Shown: piece after piece, positions 10,901 through 21,598 of the stretch
Layout of the letters: each line of letters opens with the position of its first letter
How positions within the stretch are numbered: position 1 is the stretch's first letter
DNA from: Ananas comosus
Taxonomy: Eukaryota; Streptophyta; Magnoliopsida; Poales; Bromeliaceae
Assembly (NCBI RefSeq): GCF_001540865.1
Contig: NC_033635.1
Coordinates: forward strand, 9,301,388-9,365,387
Length of the DNA: 64,000 bases
Direction: 5' to 3'
Notes under the pieces: generated by a model
Database searches by the model: none
What the model saw: the letters and a program-made list of their open reading frames with translations, nothing else
Told to the model about the DNA's origin: nothing
Position numbers and translations under genes: made by a program

Positions 10901-13900
10901 TCTTTGAACGAATTGGGTGAAAATTATACTATATCTACTCATCCATACAAAAATAAAGAAGAAGGAGGAGGAGGAAGAGGAGAAATAGTATAATTTTTAT
11001 CGAAAAAGTATAACTTTCCTTCAAATAGTACAATTTTTATTTAGAAATGTTTAATTTTTCTCTCAAATAGTGTAAGTTTTTTTTAAAACAACAACATTCC
11101 TCTGAAATAGTATAACTTCATCATCTTCTTCTTTTCTATCTGATTCTTTATTTTTCTTGTAACTTCTTTTCACCCTTTCCTACCTTCATCATCTTCTCCA
11201 CCGCCTCAACGAGGATGACGCCACATTCTCTTCCTCAATCTCCTTCTCTGCCAGCGCCGGCGGCCCTCGACGACGGTAATGAGTGCGGCGCCGCCTCCTC
11301 CGCCTCCACTTCCGTCGACGCCGGAGAAGAAGGATAACTCAAAACGGATCCGGATGAGGGATGGAGGCGATGAGGTCGTTGTCGAGGAGGTGCTCGCCGC
11401 CCGTGAGGGTAAGGAAACAAGACTCGTCTACCTCCAAGAAGTGAATAAAGATTCAGATAGTAGAAAAAATTAAGAATAAAAAGTAAAAAAAATAAAGAAT
11501 TTTTTTTTCTTTTTAAAGGACGATTATATATTAATTTTTCGTAGCAGCAATGATATATAATTGTCCTTCTCATTCGGATCCGCTTCGAGTTCTCTTTCTC
11601 CTTCTTCGACGCCGGTGGGGACGGAGGCGAAGGAGGCGGCGTTACCCTCGTTACTGTCGCCGAGGGCCGCCGGTGCTAGCGGAAGAGGAGATAGAGGAAG
11701 AGGATGTGGTGCCACCCTCGTTACCATTGTCAAGGGCCCTAAGGCGATGGAGGAGACAATGAAGGTCGGGAGGGTAAAAAAAAGTTACAAGAAAAATAAA
11801 GAATCAAATAGAAAAGAAGAAGATGATGAAGTTACACTATTTTAGAGAAACGTTGCAGTGTTTTAAAGAAAACTTAAACTATTTGAGAGAAAAATTAAGC
11901 TTTTCTGAATAAAAATTGCACTATTTGAAAAAAAGTTGCAACCCTTGGACAAAAATTATACTATTTCTTCTCTTTCTCCTCCTCCTTCTTCTTTGTGTTT
12001 TATGTGGATGGGGATCGAAATAGCATAATTTTCACCCAAAAAGTGCAAGTTTTGTTCAAAGAGTTCAACTTTCATTCGGAAAGTGTAATTTTTCTTTAAA
12101 ATAATGTAACGTTCCTCTGAAACAGTACATCTTCACCTTCTTCTTCTTTTCTTTCTGATTTTTTATTTTTATTGTAGAAAAGGGTATTTTTTATATTTTA
12201 TTCTTTATTTTTTATATTTTTTTATTTTCTATATTTTTTTCTTGATTCCGCTCTCACCCGCGCTCGCTTCGAGTCCCCCTTTTTGGGCACCGGTGTCGGT
12301 GCCTGCGCCGGTGAAGACGAAGTAAGAGGATATGGCACTGTCTTCGTTATCGTCGTGGAGCGTCGCAATGGCGATCGAGGGGGGTCGAAGAGAAACAAAA
12401 AGAGCGAGCGAAAAAAATAAAAGGAAGAGTACGCGATGTTACTCTCTTTACTGTTGTAAAGAGCTGGGGAGGCAATGGAGGAGGGTTGGAGAGAAAAAAA
12501 ATTAAAAAAAGAGGGCCCGGCGTAGCCTTAGCGGGATCGGAGGCAAGGAAGGCAGGGGGTGCGCGGGCGAGGGTGAGGGTGCGCCGTACAGAGGCGAGGC
12601 TGGCCGCCTCCGCCTCCGTCACCCTCTTGGGAGAAAGAAAAAAAGAACGGGAAAAAAAATTATTAAGAAGGATATTTTAGTTAACCAAATATATATTAAA
12701 TATTTGGCCAATCTGCATAAAAAATTTATTAGTTTTAAAATTTTGCAAAAGTAAGCCACCATTTTGGATTCTGTAAATTCGGTCCAAATTTTTAAAAAAT
12801 TGATCAAAATATTTTTATTCATTTATCTCTCTCCTCTTTTTTTTTTCTCCCGTTCTTTTTTTTATTCTCTTTGAAGAGGGCTACCGACGCGGAGGCGGCC
12901 CACCTTGCCTCTACCTCTCGTGCCCTCGCCCTCACCCGCACCCGCGCACCCTCATACCCCCTGTCCTCCTCGCCTCTGACCATGTCGAGGCTGCGCGCAA
13001 CTACCTCTTGGATGCCTCATCTCGCATCCNAAATCAAAATGCAGGATCAAAAAAGAGAAAAGAGAAAAGGCAACAAGGGTATTTTTGTAAGTTTTCTAAA
13101 AATTCTGTCCGAATCTACAAAATTCAAAAAGCCGGCCTATTTTTGCAAAAGCTCAAAATTAGTAGATTTTTTATGCAAATTGGCCATATATAAAGCCACA
13201 TAAGTTATCTTTTCGTTTTTAATCTATCAAAATGAGGTTAGATTAGAAAAATTGAAAAAAAAGAAGGCTAGATTGGAAAAAAAAAGAAGAAGTTTAAGTT
13301 ATCGGATTTATTCCTCCAAATTACAAAGGTTTTGCAAACTGGGAGGATAAACTCTAATTACAGAGCGGTCATATCTGAAATTTCATATTTAAACCAATAG
13401 GCCATTTAGGTTAATCAGGTGAAGGAACCTAGCATTACTAAAGGCACTAGGTATGTACAGTACATATTGAGGATTCCACTAGTAATATGGGTGTTTGGGC
13501 TAGATTCTAGAAAGTGATTTTAGAGTCAAAAGTTATATTTTCTTCAATAAAGCGCTTGATAATTTTTTTTTCAAAATTTAATTTTAATTTTTATAATTAA
13601 TTTTTATGATTTTAGAGTCCCTAAATCAGAAACAGTTAAAACCTGCTTCTTGAAATCTAATTTTGATTTTGAATTTAAATTTTAAATTTAAAATCCGATT
13701 TTAAATTTAAGACAGTTGCTTCTATAAAAAAAACAAGCACATGCTTCAAAGCCGCGGCATTATTGCAAATCTACCAACATAGTCTAGTTAACTAGAACTT
13801 ACTATATGAACAAATTAATTATTTGAATAAATCACATGGCCTAATGTTTTTAGAAGTTCCATAACTGGTATTAGTACGTGACTGTCGTTTGACGAGAAAA

Positions 13901-14109
13901 TATACTAAATCCTTCCTAAATTGGCATATTTCTCTCTTCACTTGACAGATGCATGCTGATGCAGTAAGAGAACTTGATGGAATGTCTGATCGGTTGGCTA
14001 TAGGGCTGGCAAATGAGTGAGCCAGATCGTATTCGGCTTGCGTTCGGCTCGATTTTCAGCTCGCTCGAATTAGGCTCGAAAAGCTTAAATATAATAAAAA
14101 TATTTACAA

Positions 14110-14149
<40 letters not shown>

Positions 14150-15048
14150 TGGCTGGGATACTATCGATAACACCATGAATTTGGTGCTATTGAGTTTTCC
14201 ACCGTTAAATTTAACCCTTTGATTATTTTTACCCGTTAGATTATACTATTCTACCAACCACCCACTCAACCCTAGGGGGTCCACATCATCTTAACCGCAC
14301 ATTTCTCAATACAAGGGCTAAAAAAGTAATAGCACCAAAAGCTTGGTGCTATTAATAGTATTCCAGCCTAGTTATATAATTATATATATTTTAATTATAT
14401 ATAATAATATATAATATCTATATTAGTTATATGTATATAGACTATAGAGTATAGATTATTGGGCATATTTGTTGGCCCACAAAACCAACCAATAAAATCC
14501 TACTCTAATTACTCTGTTGAATTATTAGACATATTTTTATATCAAATTTTAGGTAATATTTATGAAAATTAAACTATAAATTGCATGATTTAAGAATTTC
14601 AAACGGCTCGTTTAGGGTTCGAGCTCACTCAACTCGATGTTAGACTTGCTCGAGCTCGGCTCGAATTAATTTCAAGTCAAATTTGAGCCTAAATTTAGAC
14701 TTGAAATTAATTTCAAGCTTAACTTGAGCTGAGATAAGCTCGCTCGAGCTTGGTTGGTTTCCACCCCTAGTTGGCTAGTGGAAACAATTTGATTTTTCGC
14801 AAATTGTGACATGAAGAAAGCTCCTTATTACATATTTTGCTATTGTAAACTTTAAAAATAATTGCATATGATTTTCTACTAAGGTATCAAATAACCAATA
14901 TATTTTTACGAAATTTAAGTTATCAAATTTATCCCTCCAAATTTCCTTCCATCTATAAAAATATTCTTTTATTATCAAAATTTAGATAACGATGAGTTAA
15001 AAAAAGCTAACCACAGTTAACTAATAAATAAAATAACCTTTTCACCCG

Positions 15049-15080
<32 letters not shown>

Positions 15081-15081
15081 N

Positions 15082-15113
<32 letters not shown>

Positions 15114-17301
15114 TGTATATAATATTGAATTCCGTCATCTTTCTCATTCTCTCATCTTTATCTATGGCGGCGACAAGATCTACAATAACGGCGACGTCGA
15201 AGGCGAGGCCCTCGGTCGCGGAAAGAATGAGGTACGCTGCACGTGCCGCGGCAAGCCGAGGAGAGAGAGAGATAGAAAGATAACTTTTTGCAGGAATACA
15301 TTTGTAAGGACAAAATAATCATTTTATGCACCACCGTTAAAAAACTAACGATAAACCAAACGCTAGGGACATAAATGAATGAATCAGAATTTTTGAAAGG
15401 ATATGTTTGTAAATTAGAAAATTTTTGAAAGAATAAATATGATAACTTATCCATTTTTTTCTAAGAAGATGTTAAAATTTCTGATAGTATTATCTGAAAT
15501 TAATTAACGAAACAAATTAACAAAACAAATACATTAGTTATATATTTTTCGTAATCTTAAATAATATGATCGTGTGAACCAATTCTTTGTAATAGAATGA
15601 ATAGGAATAAGATCTTTGAGCATTCTTTTATTTCTTGTAATCTTTCATAGTGTGAATAAAACGTGCCCATATTAAATATTTTAAACTGCTATTATATTTT
15701 AGCTTTCTTCGTGGCCGGGAGCGACATCGGGAAGTTCACGATAAAAGCGGCGTACGATCTGCGCGCGCTGAACAAAATAGTTCACTTTCGCCCGGCCTGC
15801 AATCTCCTCAACATGAACGAGATGGCGTCGCTGTGGGAGAGCAAGATCGGACGAGCGCTGCCGCGAGCCACGCTGAGTGAGGAAGACTTGCTTGCCCTGG
15901 CTGCAGGTAAAACTATAACAGGTCAAATTGCTTCCCGCCTTTTCTGTCTACCATCATGTTTCTAAATGCTTCTATACTTCTTTTCTGATTCCTATTGGTT
16001 TGGTTTGTAGGTAGGACATTAGTAAAGAACTATATATATATATATATATGTATCAAAGACATTTCTGTAAGCCTCGCGTGTTTATGTCGGATACATGTCC
16101 GTGTCGGAAATTACGTGTTCGTGTCAGACATGTATCTGACGTGGATGTGCCGTGGATCTGCGTCAAAGATGATAAATATTTTGATTTTTTGATGAATACA
16201 TACAAATTGTTTTGCACAATATAAATGAATTATATATGATGAATATATATATAGAGTTGAGCTAGAATATTATCGATAGCAAATGGGCCCGTTGCCACCC
16301 ATTTATTTTCGATGATAGAACCTCCAAATCGACGATCTGCACCGTTGAATATGATCTATACCACTTGAAGTGTTCAGAAATCAAATTTCAAATCTTTTCG
16401 ACATCATTTTCCTAATGATCAAAGGATTTCAAAAATTTTTTTCACTATTTAGAGTTAGATCAGTGCCTCTTATCTTAAATTCAAGTTTTTTATCATCATT
16501 TTTTATGAGATTTTTATTTTCAGTCGTTCATTTTTAGACTACTCATTTGATAGGTAAATGATACCGAAAATTATGAAATTTAGTTTCTAAATACTTTCAA
16601 TAGTGTAAATCAAGTCTAACTGAGCTGCTCGTCGATTTGGAAACCGCATCATTGAAAACAACTTGGTAGCACGGAGGCCTCCGTATTACCGATAGTATAC
16701 CAGCCTAGCTCGTATATTATTATACTAATAATATTATATTTTATTGGCGTTGTCCATACCGTGTCCGCATCCTAATATTTCAGAAGCTGCGGAGTCGTGT
16801 CGTATTCAGTTTTCCGTGTCTATGTCTGTGACGCCTAGGTTAAAAACTTGCCAAATCTATAATTCTTTGGTTTCGATAAACATTTCCAATTTTCAAACCA
16901 AAATGCGCCATTTTGTGACTTTCATCTCAATGCAAATGTGTAGAACTTTCTTAAAATTCTTTTGAATGCTTCTATCTAGTCTCAGCTTATGTGTTTGTTT
17001 GTTTGTTTGTTTGTTTTTTTTTTTTTATTGGGTCTGATCAACAGCAGAGAACTGCATTCCGGCGAGCATCGTCGCAGCTCTAACGCACGACATATTCATC
17101 AACGGTTGCCAGACCAATTTCTCGATCGACGGCATCAAAGACATCGAGATCAGTTGGCTCTACCCTGACGCGCCGTTCCGAACCGTCGACGAGTGCTTCG
17201 ACGAGCACGCGGCCAGCCTCCCCCTGGACCAAATCAGCCTGGAGAGCAGCCCAAGTGATCCTGTAGTCAAAAGATTGCCCGTTCCACCCACATGCGCCTA
17301 A
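7907..17301 (+). CDS. LAR: Leucoanthocyanidin reductase (LAR), five exons
   Basis: NADPH-dependent reductase that turns leucoanthocyanidin (flavan-3,4-diol) into catechin-type flavan-3-ols, the proanthocyanidin units; expected to be cytosolic. Exons by splice consensus and frame: 7907-8137, 8415-8555, 8645-8882, 15703-15906, 17045-17301 (1071 bp, 356 aa, typical family length). An Ala-rich N-terminus precedes the Rossmann NADPH motif GATGYIG (residues 27-33). All three LAR signature motifs are present: RFLPSEFGHD (125-134), ICCNSIAGWPYFD (168-180) and THD (285-287). His133, Tyr148 and Lys151 sit at the positions of the catalytic residues described for grape LAR. The start is the only ATG before the NADPH motif and follows a pyrimidine-rich leader. 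Intron 3 (8883-15702) is 6.8 kb and full of transposons. The intron 4 acceptor is a tandem CAGCAG, so exon 5 may start at 17045 or 17048. The gene looks intact. An isoflavone-reductase-like paralogue is less likely because of the LAR-only motifs. Confidence 0.95.
9395..9640. repeat. Degenerate MITE-like segment in LAR intron 3
   Basis: TTTTGGCTAAATTGCATGTT resembles the outer end of the 1680-2027 element, followed by an AT-rich stretch with a similar layout. No matching right arm is clear, so it is probably a truncated copy. Confidence 0.3.
9901..12700. mobile_element. Large foldback (MULE-like) element in LAR intron 3
   Basis: The left end, starting (G)ACCAATTTGCATAAAAAA, matches the terminal inverted repeat of the 49016-53224 element. 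The body has the same parts: CT-rich tract, GC-rich block (10075-10160), short repeats of ACTATTTGAAAGAAAATT type arranged as an inverted pair around about 11500, then a GC-rich block again (12500-12620). The right terminal repeat is only begun (GATATTTTAGTTAACC near 12671) and then breaks off, next to a second element. A single N at 10362 flanked by a duplicated 73-bp segment makes the left part uncertain. No transposase is visible. Confidence 0.7.
10289..10636. repeat. Identical 73-bp direct repeat flanking a single N
   Basis: The segment from TTTCTCTCTTCAACCCTCCT to ACACCGCATCCT occurs at about 10289-10361, immediately before the N at 10362, and again at about 10563-10635. The near-perfect identity next to an N suggests an assembly join rather than a biological duplication. 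Confidence 0.7.
12706..13185. mobile_element. Second, 480-bp element with the same terminal inverted repeats
   Basis: Starts GGCCAATCTGCATAAAAAAT and ends, inverted, ATTTTTTATGCAAATTGGCC. Arms are about 120 bp and share the sequence up to the CAAAATA...TATTTTTG boundary. A GC-rich centre (12880-13020) is interrupted by an N at 13030. It appears inserted into, or recombined with, the right end of the preceding element. No clean 9-bp duplication was found. Confidence 0.65.
13998..14772. mobile_element. MITE with GCTCGAGC-rich inverted ends, hosting another MITE
   Basis: The left part (ATAGGGCTGGCAAATGAGTG, then GGCTCGATTTTCAGCTCG) and right part (GCTCGAGCTCGGCTCG, ending TTTCCACCCCTAGTTGG) are approximate inverse copies. 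Between them, about 14105-14375, lies a smaller element with ends GATACTATCGATAACACC and GGTGCTATTAATAGTATTCC. TA and GA microsatellites mark its left border (14108-14149). Confidence 0.5.
15048..15108. repeat. TA dinucleotide microsatellite
   Basis: About 30 TA units, with a single N at 15081. The true length is uncertain. Confidence 0.85.
16253..16716. mobile_element. MITE of the CGGAGGCCTCCG family in LAR intron 4
   Basis: The left end (GAGCTAGAATATTATCGATA) is inverse to the right end (ACCGATAGTATACCAGCCTAGCTC). The interior has the conserved pair GATCTATACCACTTGAAGTG and TTGAAAACAACTTGGTAGCACGGAGG seen in the copies at 19610, 40030, 40575 and 48845. Confidence 0.65.
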
Positions 17302-17600
17302 ATATTAATTAATTAATCTCTATATATATTTCGCGCTATCTCTCGCCATTGCGTAGAGCATTGGAGTTACTTCAACTGTTGCTGTTTGTGTTGATGAAGT
17401 TAGAGAGGCTCACAAGGGTCAATTGTCTTAATGCAGCATCCATATTTATATATATATATATATATATATACATATGTGTAGTTCCTCTGATTCAATTATA
17501 TAATGAACATAATAAAGCTAATAATTTGTGTCAAAGAGTTCTCTAATTGGTAGTATTTTTTTTGTACATGCATGATTTGATGTTTAATAAACTTTTCAAT
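17302..17600 (+). other. LAR 3' untranslated region (approximate)
   Basis: Follows the LAR stop. Contains a TA microsatellite (17446-17471) and AATAAAG at about 17511, a plausible polyadenylation signal. The end is not determinable from sequence. Confidence 0.4.
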
Positions 17601-17683
17601 AGGAAATTAGATGGTGATGCTGAGGATCTGATCTTAGAGTTGAAATAGAGCCAGTTATAGCTAGTTTGACGCAGTTTGGATTA

Positions 17684-17783
17684 GGATTTAGTAAAATGAT
17701 AAAAATTTTTAAGCGTGCAGCCCCAGTTCGGATTTGGATTTAGTAAAATGATAAAAATTTTTAAGCGTGCAGCCCCAGTTCGG
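17684..17783. repeat. 52-bp tandem duplication downstream of LAR
   Basis: GGATTTAGTAAAATGATAAA begins at 17684 and again at 17736. The two copies are essentially identical, implying a recent duplication. Confidence 0.85.
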
Positions 17784-17941
17784 AAACAAGTTTTTGAGCC
17801 CGGAGCCTTTGGGTGGATTATAGTTTTGCTATTCAACACTGATTTTGGGTCCAAATTCTATCGTTTTGACCTCCACATCATCAGTCTTAAATATTATTTA
17901 TTATATTAGGAAAGTTTTGTTTTCTTCTAATTTTATTTTTA

Positions 17942-18303
17942 GGGAAAACTTTAAAAAACCCCTCTGTGGTTTCGTAATTTCTCACTTTGCCCCCCTGTGG
18001 TTTAAAATGTATCAATTTGCCCTCCTGTGATTTTGTTTTTCTCTTTTTCTTATCAATTTCATTATTCTTTTTTTCCTTAAATTAGTAATAAAGTTAAAAT
18101 TAAATGGTACTAAAGTGAATATTTGATAAATATAGATGGGTATCTGAAGTTTTTTTGTATATAATTTAACGAAATATTAACAAAAAAGCTACCGAAAAGA
18201 TAAAAATGAAACCACAGGGGAGCAAATTGATACACTTTAAACCACAGGGGGGCAAAGTGAGAAACAACGAAACCACAGGGGGGGTTTTTGAAGTTTTCTC
18301 TTT
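17942..18303. mobile_element. Foldback MITE, intact copy
   Basis: The left arm AGGGAAAACTTTAAAAAACC, then GTGGTTTCGTAATTTCTCAC, is mirrored by GAAACCACAGGGGGGG, then TTTTTGAAGTTTTCTCT. Arms are about 110 bp and nearly perfect. Same family as 6967-7372 and 61875-62146. Confidence 0.75.
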
Positions 18304-18719
18304 ATTTTATATGATGCCAATTGTTGGAACCAAGTATTCTTATTGATGCCAATTGTATGACGTAGAATCTACTAATATAGAATAATATAGAGAAGAGACA
18401 TTGGAGCAGGAAGAAGATAATTAAATTAATATGTTATTAATCAAGGACCCTAATACATCTCAACTACTGCTTGACTCCAACTTTATTAAGGGTCTGTTTG
18501 TTTGGATGAAAGTGAAGAAAGGTGAAGGCGTTTTTTATCTTAAATGATCACTTTTGCTGTTTAGATTATCGTAATAAAGATACCGTTGAAACTCGAGTTA
18601 TCTGAAACAGCATAATTGACTTCGATCGACCTTAGGTCGAAGTCAATTACGGTGAAAAGAGATGAAAAAAAAAATAATAAAATAATACAATACATAATGG
18701 AGTCCGGTTTTCATTTATC
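18304..18719. other. Intergenic sequence
   Basis: No feature I can support. Confidence 0.3.
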
Positions 18720-18856
18720 GGATCATATTATTAAATCAACCAAGCTGCAATCACTCAACTCTAGGGGACCATTATTATCTTAACCACACATCTTTTCATT
18801 CAATAGCCAAAAACCTAATAGCACTCATGATTTGGTGCTATTAGAAGTATTCTAGC
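18720..18856. mobile_element. Truncated MITE copy
   Basis: ACTCAACTCTAGGGG and GGTGCTATTAGAAGTATTCT match the right half of the small element at 14105-14375. The left half is absent. Confidence 0.5.
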
Positions 18857-19608
18857 CTAATTCTAGATAATGCTAGTCATATTTAAATATATTCAATTAT
18901 AGTACTAATTACTCTTTTATTTACTTTGCATATTTAAAATATGATAAAAATTAATTAGTTAAATTTTAATATTTTTCTTCATTCATATTGGTTAGTTAAA
19001 TATTAATACTTTTTTACTTAATAATTTTATTGTTGTATTATTGTAATTTATGTAAAAAAATAATTTAGTTGTTTTAGATTAAATTTTTTAATTATATAAA
19101 AATATAATTATATTATTATATTATTATTTATTATTTATTATTTATTAAGTTATTTATTATTTATATATAAATTATAGTTTTATATCATTCACTTCCCGCC
19201 AAATTTCACTTCTTTAGTTATGAAAATAAACAGTGGGACGGAGAATAATTTTCGCTGAACTCCACCCAAAGTCCACCTTCAAGTCTTCAACCTAAAGCCC
19301 GGTTTCGGTTTTACAGCCGTCAACTATGCTCGGCTTATTTCTCGACCATGGTAAATAATTGATAAGTCTATACATTTTCATATTCCACAAAATAATTAAA
19401 TCCTAATTTAAATATAAATTCAATTTTAATGGTATTCAAATAGTTAAGATTTAAATTTATCTCTAATATCACCAACTCAATCTAAGCTAAAATTCTAACT
19501 AAATAAAGTTTGGATTATAATTTCCAGCAATGTAGTGAATTTCCAAAAGTTGAAAGAAAAATCTGCTTGTGAAATTTCTTGTTCTCAACACGAGTAGGAT
19601 TTGTATGT
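18857..19608. other. AT-rich intergenic sequence
   Basis: Very AT-rich with TTATTTATTA runs around 19110-19170. No gene or definable element. Confidence 0.3.
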
Positions 19609-19609
19609 T

Positions 19610-20040
19610 ATTAGGAGCACGGAAGCCTCCGTGCTTCTAAACTGTTTTCAATAATGGAACTTTCGAATCGACGATCGGCTTCCTTAGACTTGATCTAATA
19701 TATTTGAAATATTAAGAAAATAAATTTTGTAATTTTTTGATATCATTTACTTAGTGATCAAAAGGAGTCAAAATCAACGGTTGAAATAAAAATCTCACAA
19801 AAAAATTATGATATAATACTAAAATTTTCAGTTATAGATATTGATCTTGTTATAGATAGTATAAAAAATTTTCTATCAAACTTCCATCTGATTCGAATAC
19901 TTCTATAACATTAAACTTGCCAACGGCACACATCAACTATTAAAAATGATTGATTTTAAATTCTTCGATCACTAGATAAATAATATTGAAAATCTGCAAA
20001 ATTTATTTTCTAAATACTTTAAATATGTAAAATCAAATTT
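19610..20040. mobile_element. MITE of the CGGAGGCCTCCG family, right end eroded
   Basis: Begins GGAGCACGGAAGCCTCCGTG with TTTTCAATAATGG following, as in the copy at 40030. The right terminus is missing and the sequence runs into low-complexity DNA. Confidence 0.5.
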
Positions 20041-20360
20041 AGATTTTTTGTATTCGAATTTCAAATTCAAAAATAGATTTTGAATTTAATTTCAAATTCA
20101 AATTTGAATTTCAATTTATATTTCAAATCTATATTTAGATACGAAATCAATTTTCAATATAAATTTAGATTTGGATTTTTTAAATTAAAATTTTAAATTT
20201 AAAATTAAAATTTAGATATTGAATTTAATTTTAAAATTTGGATTTATCTTTAAATTTAGATTTAGATTTTAGATTTAAACTTCAAATTCAATTTAGATTT
20301 TGATTTCATATTCTAAATTTAAAATTTAAATTTAAATTTAAATTTTTAATTATCATTTAA
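20041..20360. repeat. Low-complexity AAATTT/TTTGAATTTC tract
   Basis: Hundreds of bases built from permutations of AAATTTAAATTC. The same type fills the Tourist element at 44.9-45.3 kb. Confidence 0.7.
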
Positions 20361-21598
20361 CTGTAGTAAGAGCACAAAAAATTAAGCGGTTCTTATCACA
20401 ACCCTTCTTCATAGCAGAAGTATTTACTGGTTCTCCAGAAAAAATATATTGGTCTTGCAAAAACAACCAAAATTTTAGAATTTATGATCCATTCATTCAA
20501 TATTTTCCGTTTTAGAGAATAAATTATCACATTTAAATTATGTGTCACATATATTAATACCAAAACAAAAGAAAAGAACCATTGAATTTTTCTAACATTA
20601 AATTAAGTGTGATAAATCTAAATAAAGTACAGTAAAGCTTGATAGTTGCTCCTAAATTTAGATTCAACATTAAACTTTTAATTAAGGATTTAAAAATTTA
20701 AAATAAAGATTTTAATTTTAGATTTTGATTTCAAGTTATAACTATGCTAGGGTTTACTTCAAAACGTTCTATAGTTGAGGGGGCATTGTGCATTTTTCTC
20801 CCTGTGTAGCACCGGAACCTGTGTGAGAGTGTGAGACAAGAGGCAAAGCGCGAGGGGGACGTTGTTGAATTTTTTATACAGGGGGTCAAGTGAGACAATT
20901 GGTAAAGTATAGGGGGCTTTTTATAATTTAAGCCCTTTTTTTAAGAGAAAAAAATAACATTTACTTATTTTGCTCATTATTTTTCAAAATAAAATTAGTT
21001 AAAAATATAAAGCAACTAGAAAATTTCGAATATCAATAGTTAAGATCTTTGCCACTATACGTTAGAAATGGTTGATAATATTTAACACTTATTAAAAGTT
21101 CAACTTTTATATCAGAGAATTATATATGTATTTTTTATGTATATTAAAAAAATAATTATAATTTTTCGCACATATAAAAATTAAGTAAAGTAATAGTAAA
21201 CTCAATTAATTTTATACACAATTTATTTTTTTTGTTTTAAAAAAAGCCTGTATGCATGCCTATATGTTTTTTTTTTTTGTTTTAACTTAAACTATAACTT
21301 GAATAACTTGAATTCAAAATCTATTATTATCTGAGAATGAAAATGCTAATAAGTAACTAAAGTTTTGAATTATAAAATATTATACTTGAAAATGAGGGTA
21401 CCTACTAATTGAACTGCTGCAAAATATTTTTGGTAGTGTATATTAAATACATCACAAATTGACAACAAATTTGAGTAGCAAAGCAAAATTGTGTAAAAAT
21501 ATGAGGACTAGAGTGTAAAATTTGTCAGGCGTAAGAAACCCTATTCCCCCTCTCCGGCGCTGAAAAACCCTAACCGCCATTTTCTTCCTCCTCCACCC
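20361..21598. other. Intergenic and upstream sequence of the zinc-finger gene
   Basis: Mostly AT-rich. A degenerate relative of the 17942 foldback family may lie around 20740-20935 (GAGGGGGCATTGTGCA, GGGGGTCAAGTGAGACAATT). The last 60 bp (CCCTATTCCCCCTCTCCGGC) look like a CT-rich 5' leader. No clear TATA box. Confidence 0.35.

Noticed and set aside
11235..11845. Several overlapping 70-110-codon open frames on both strands
   Set aside because: GC-rich block of the LAR intron 3 transposon. Overlap on both strands is typical of GC-rich noncoding DNA.
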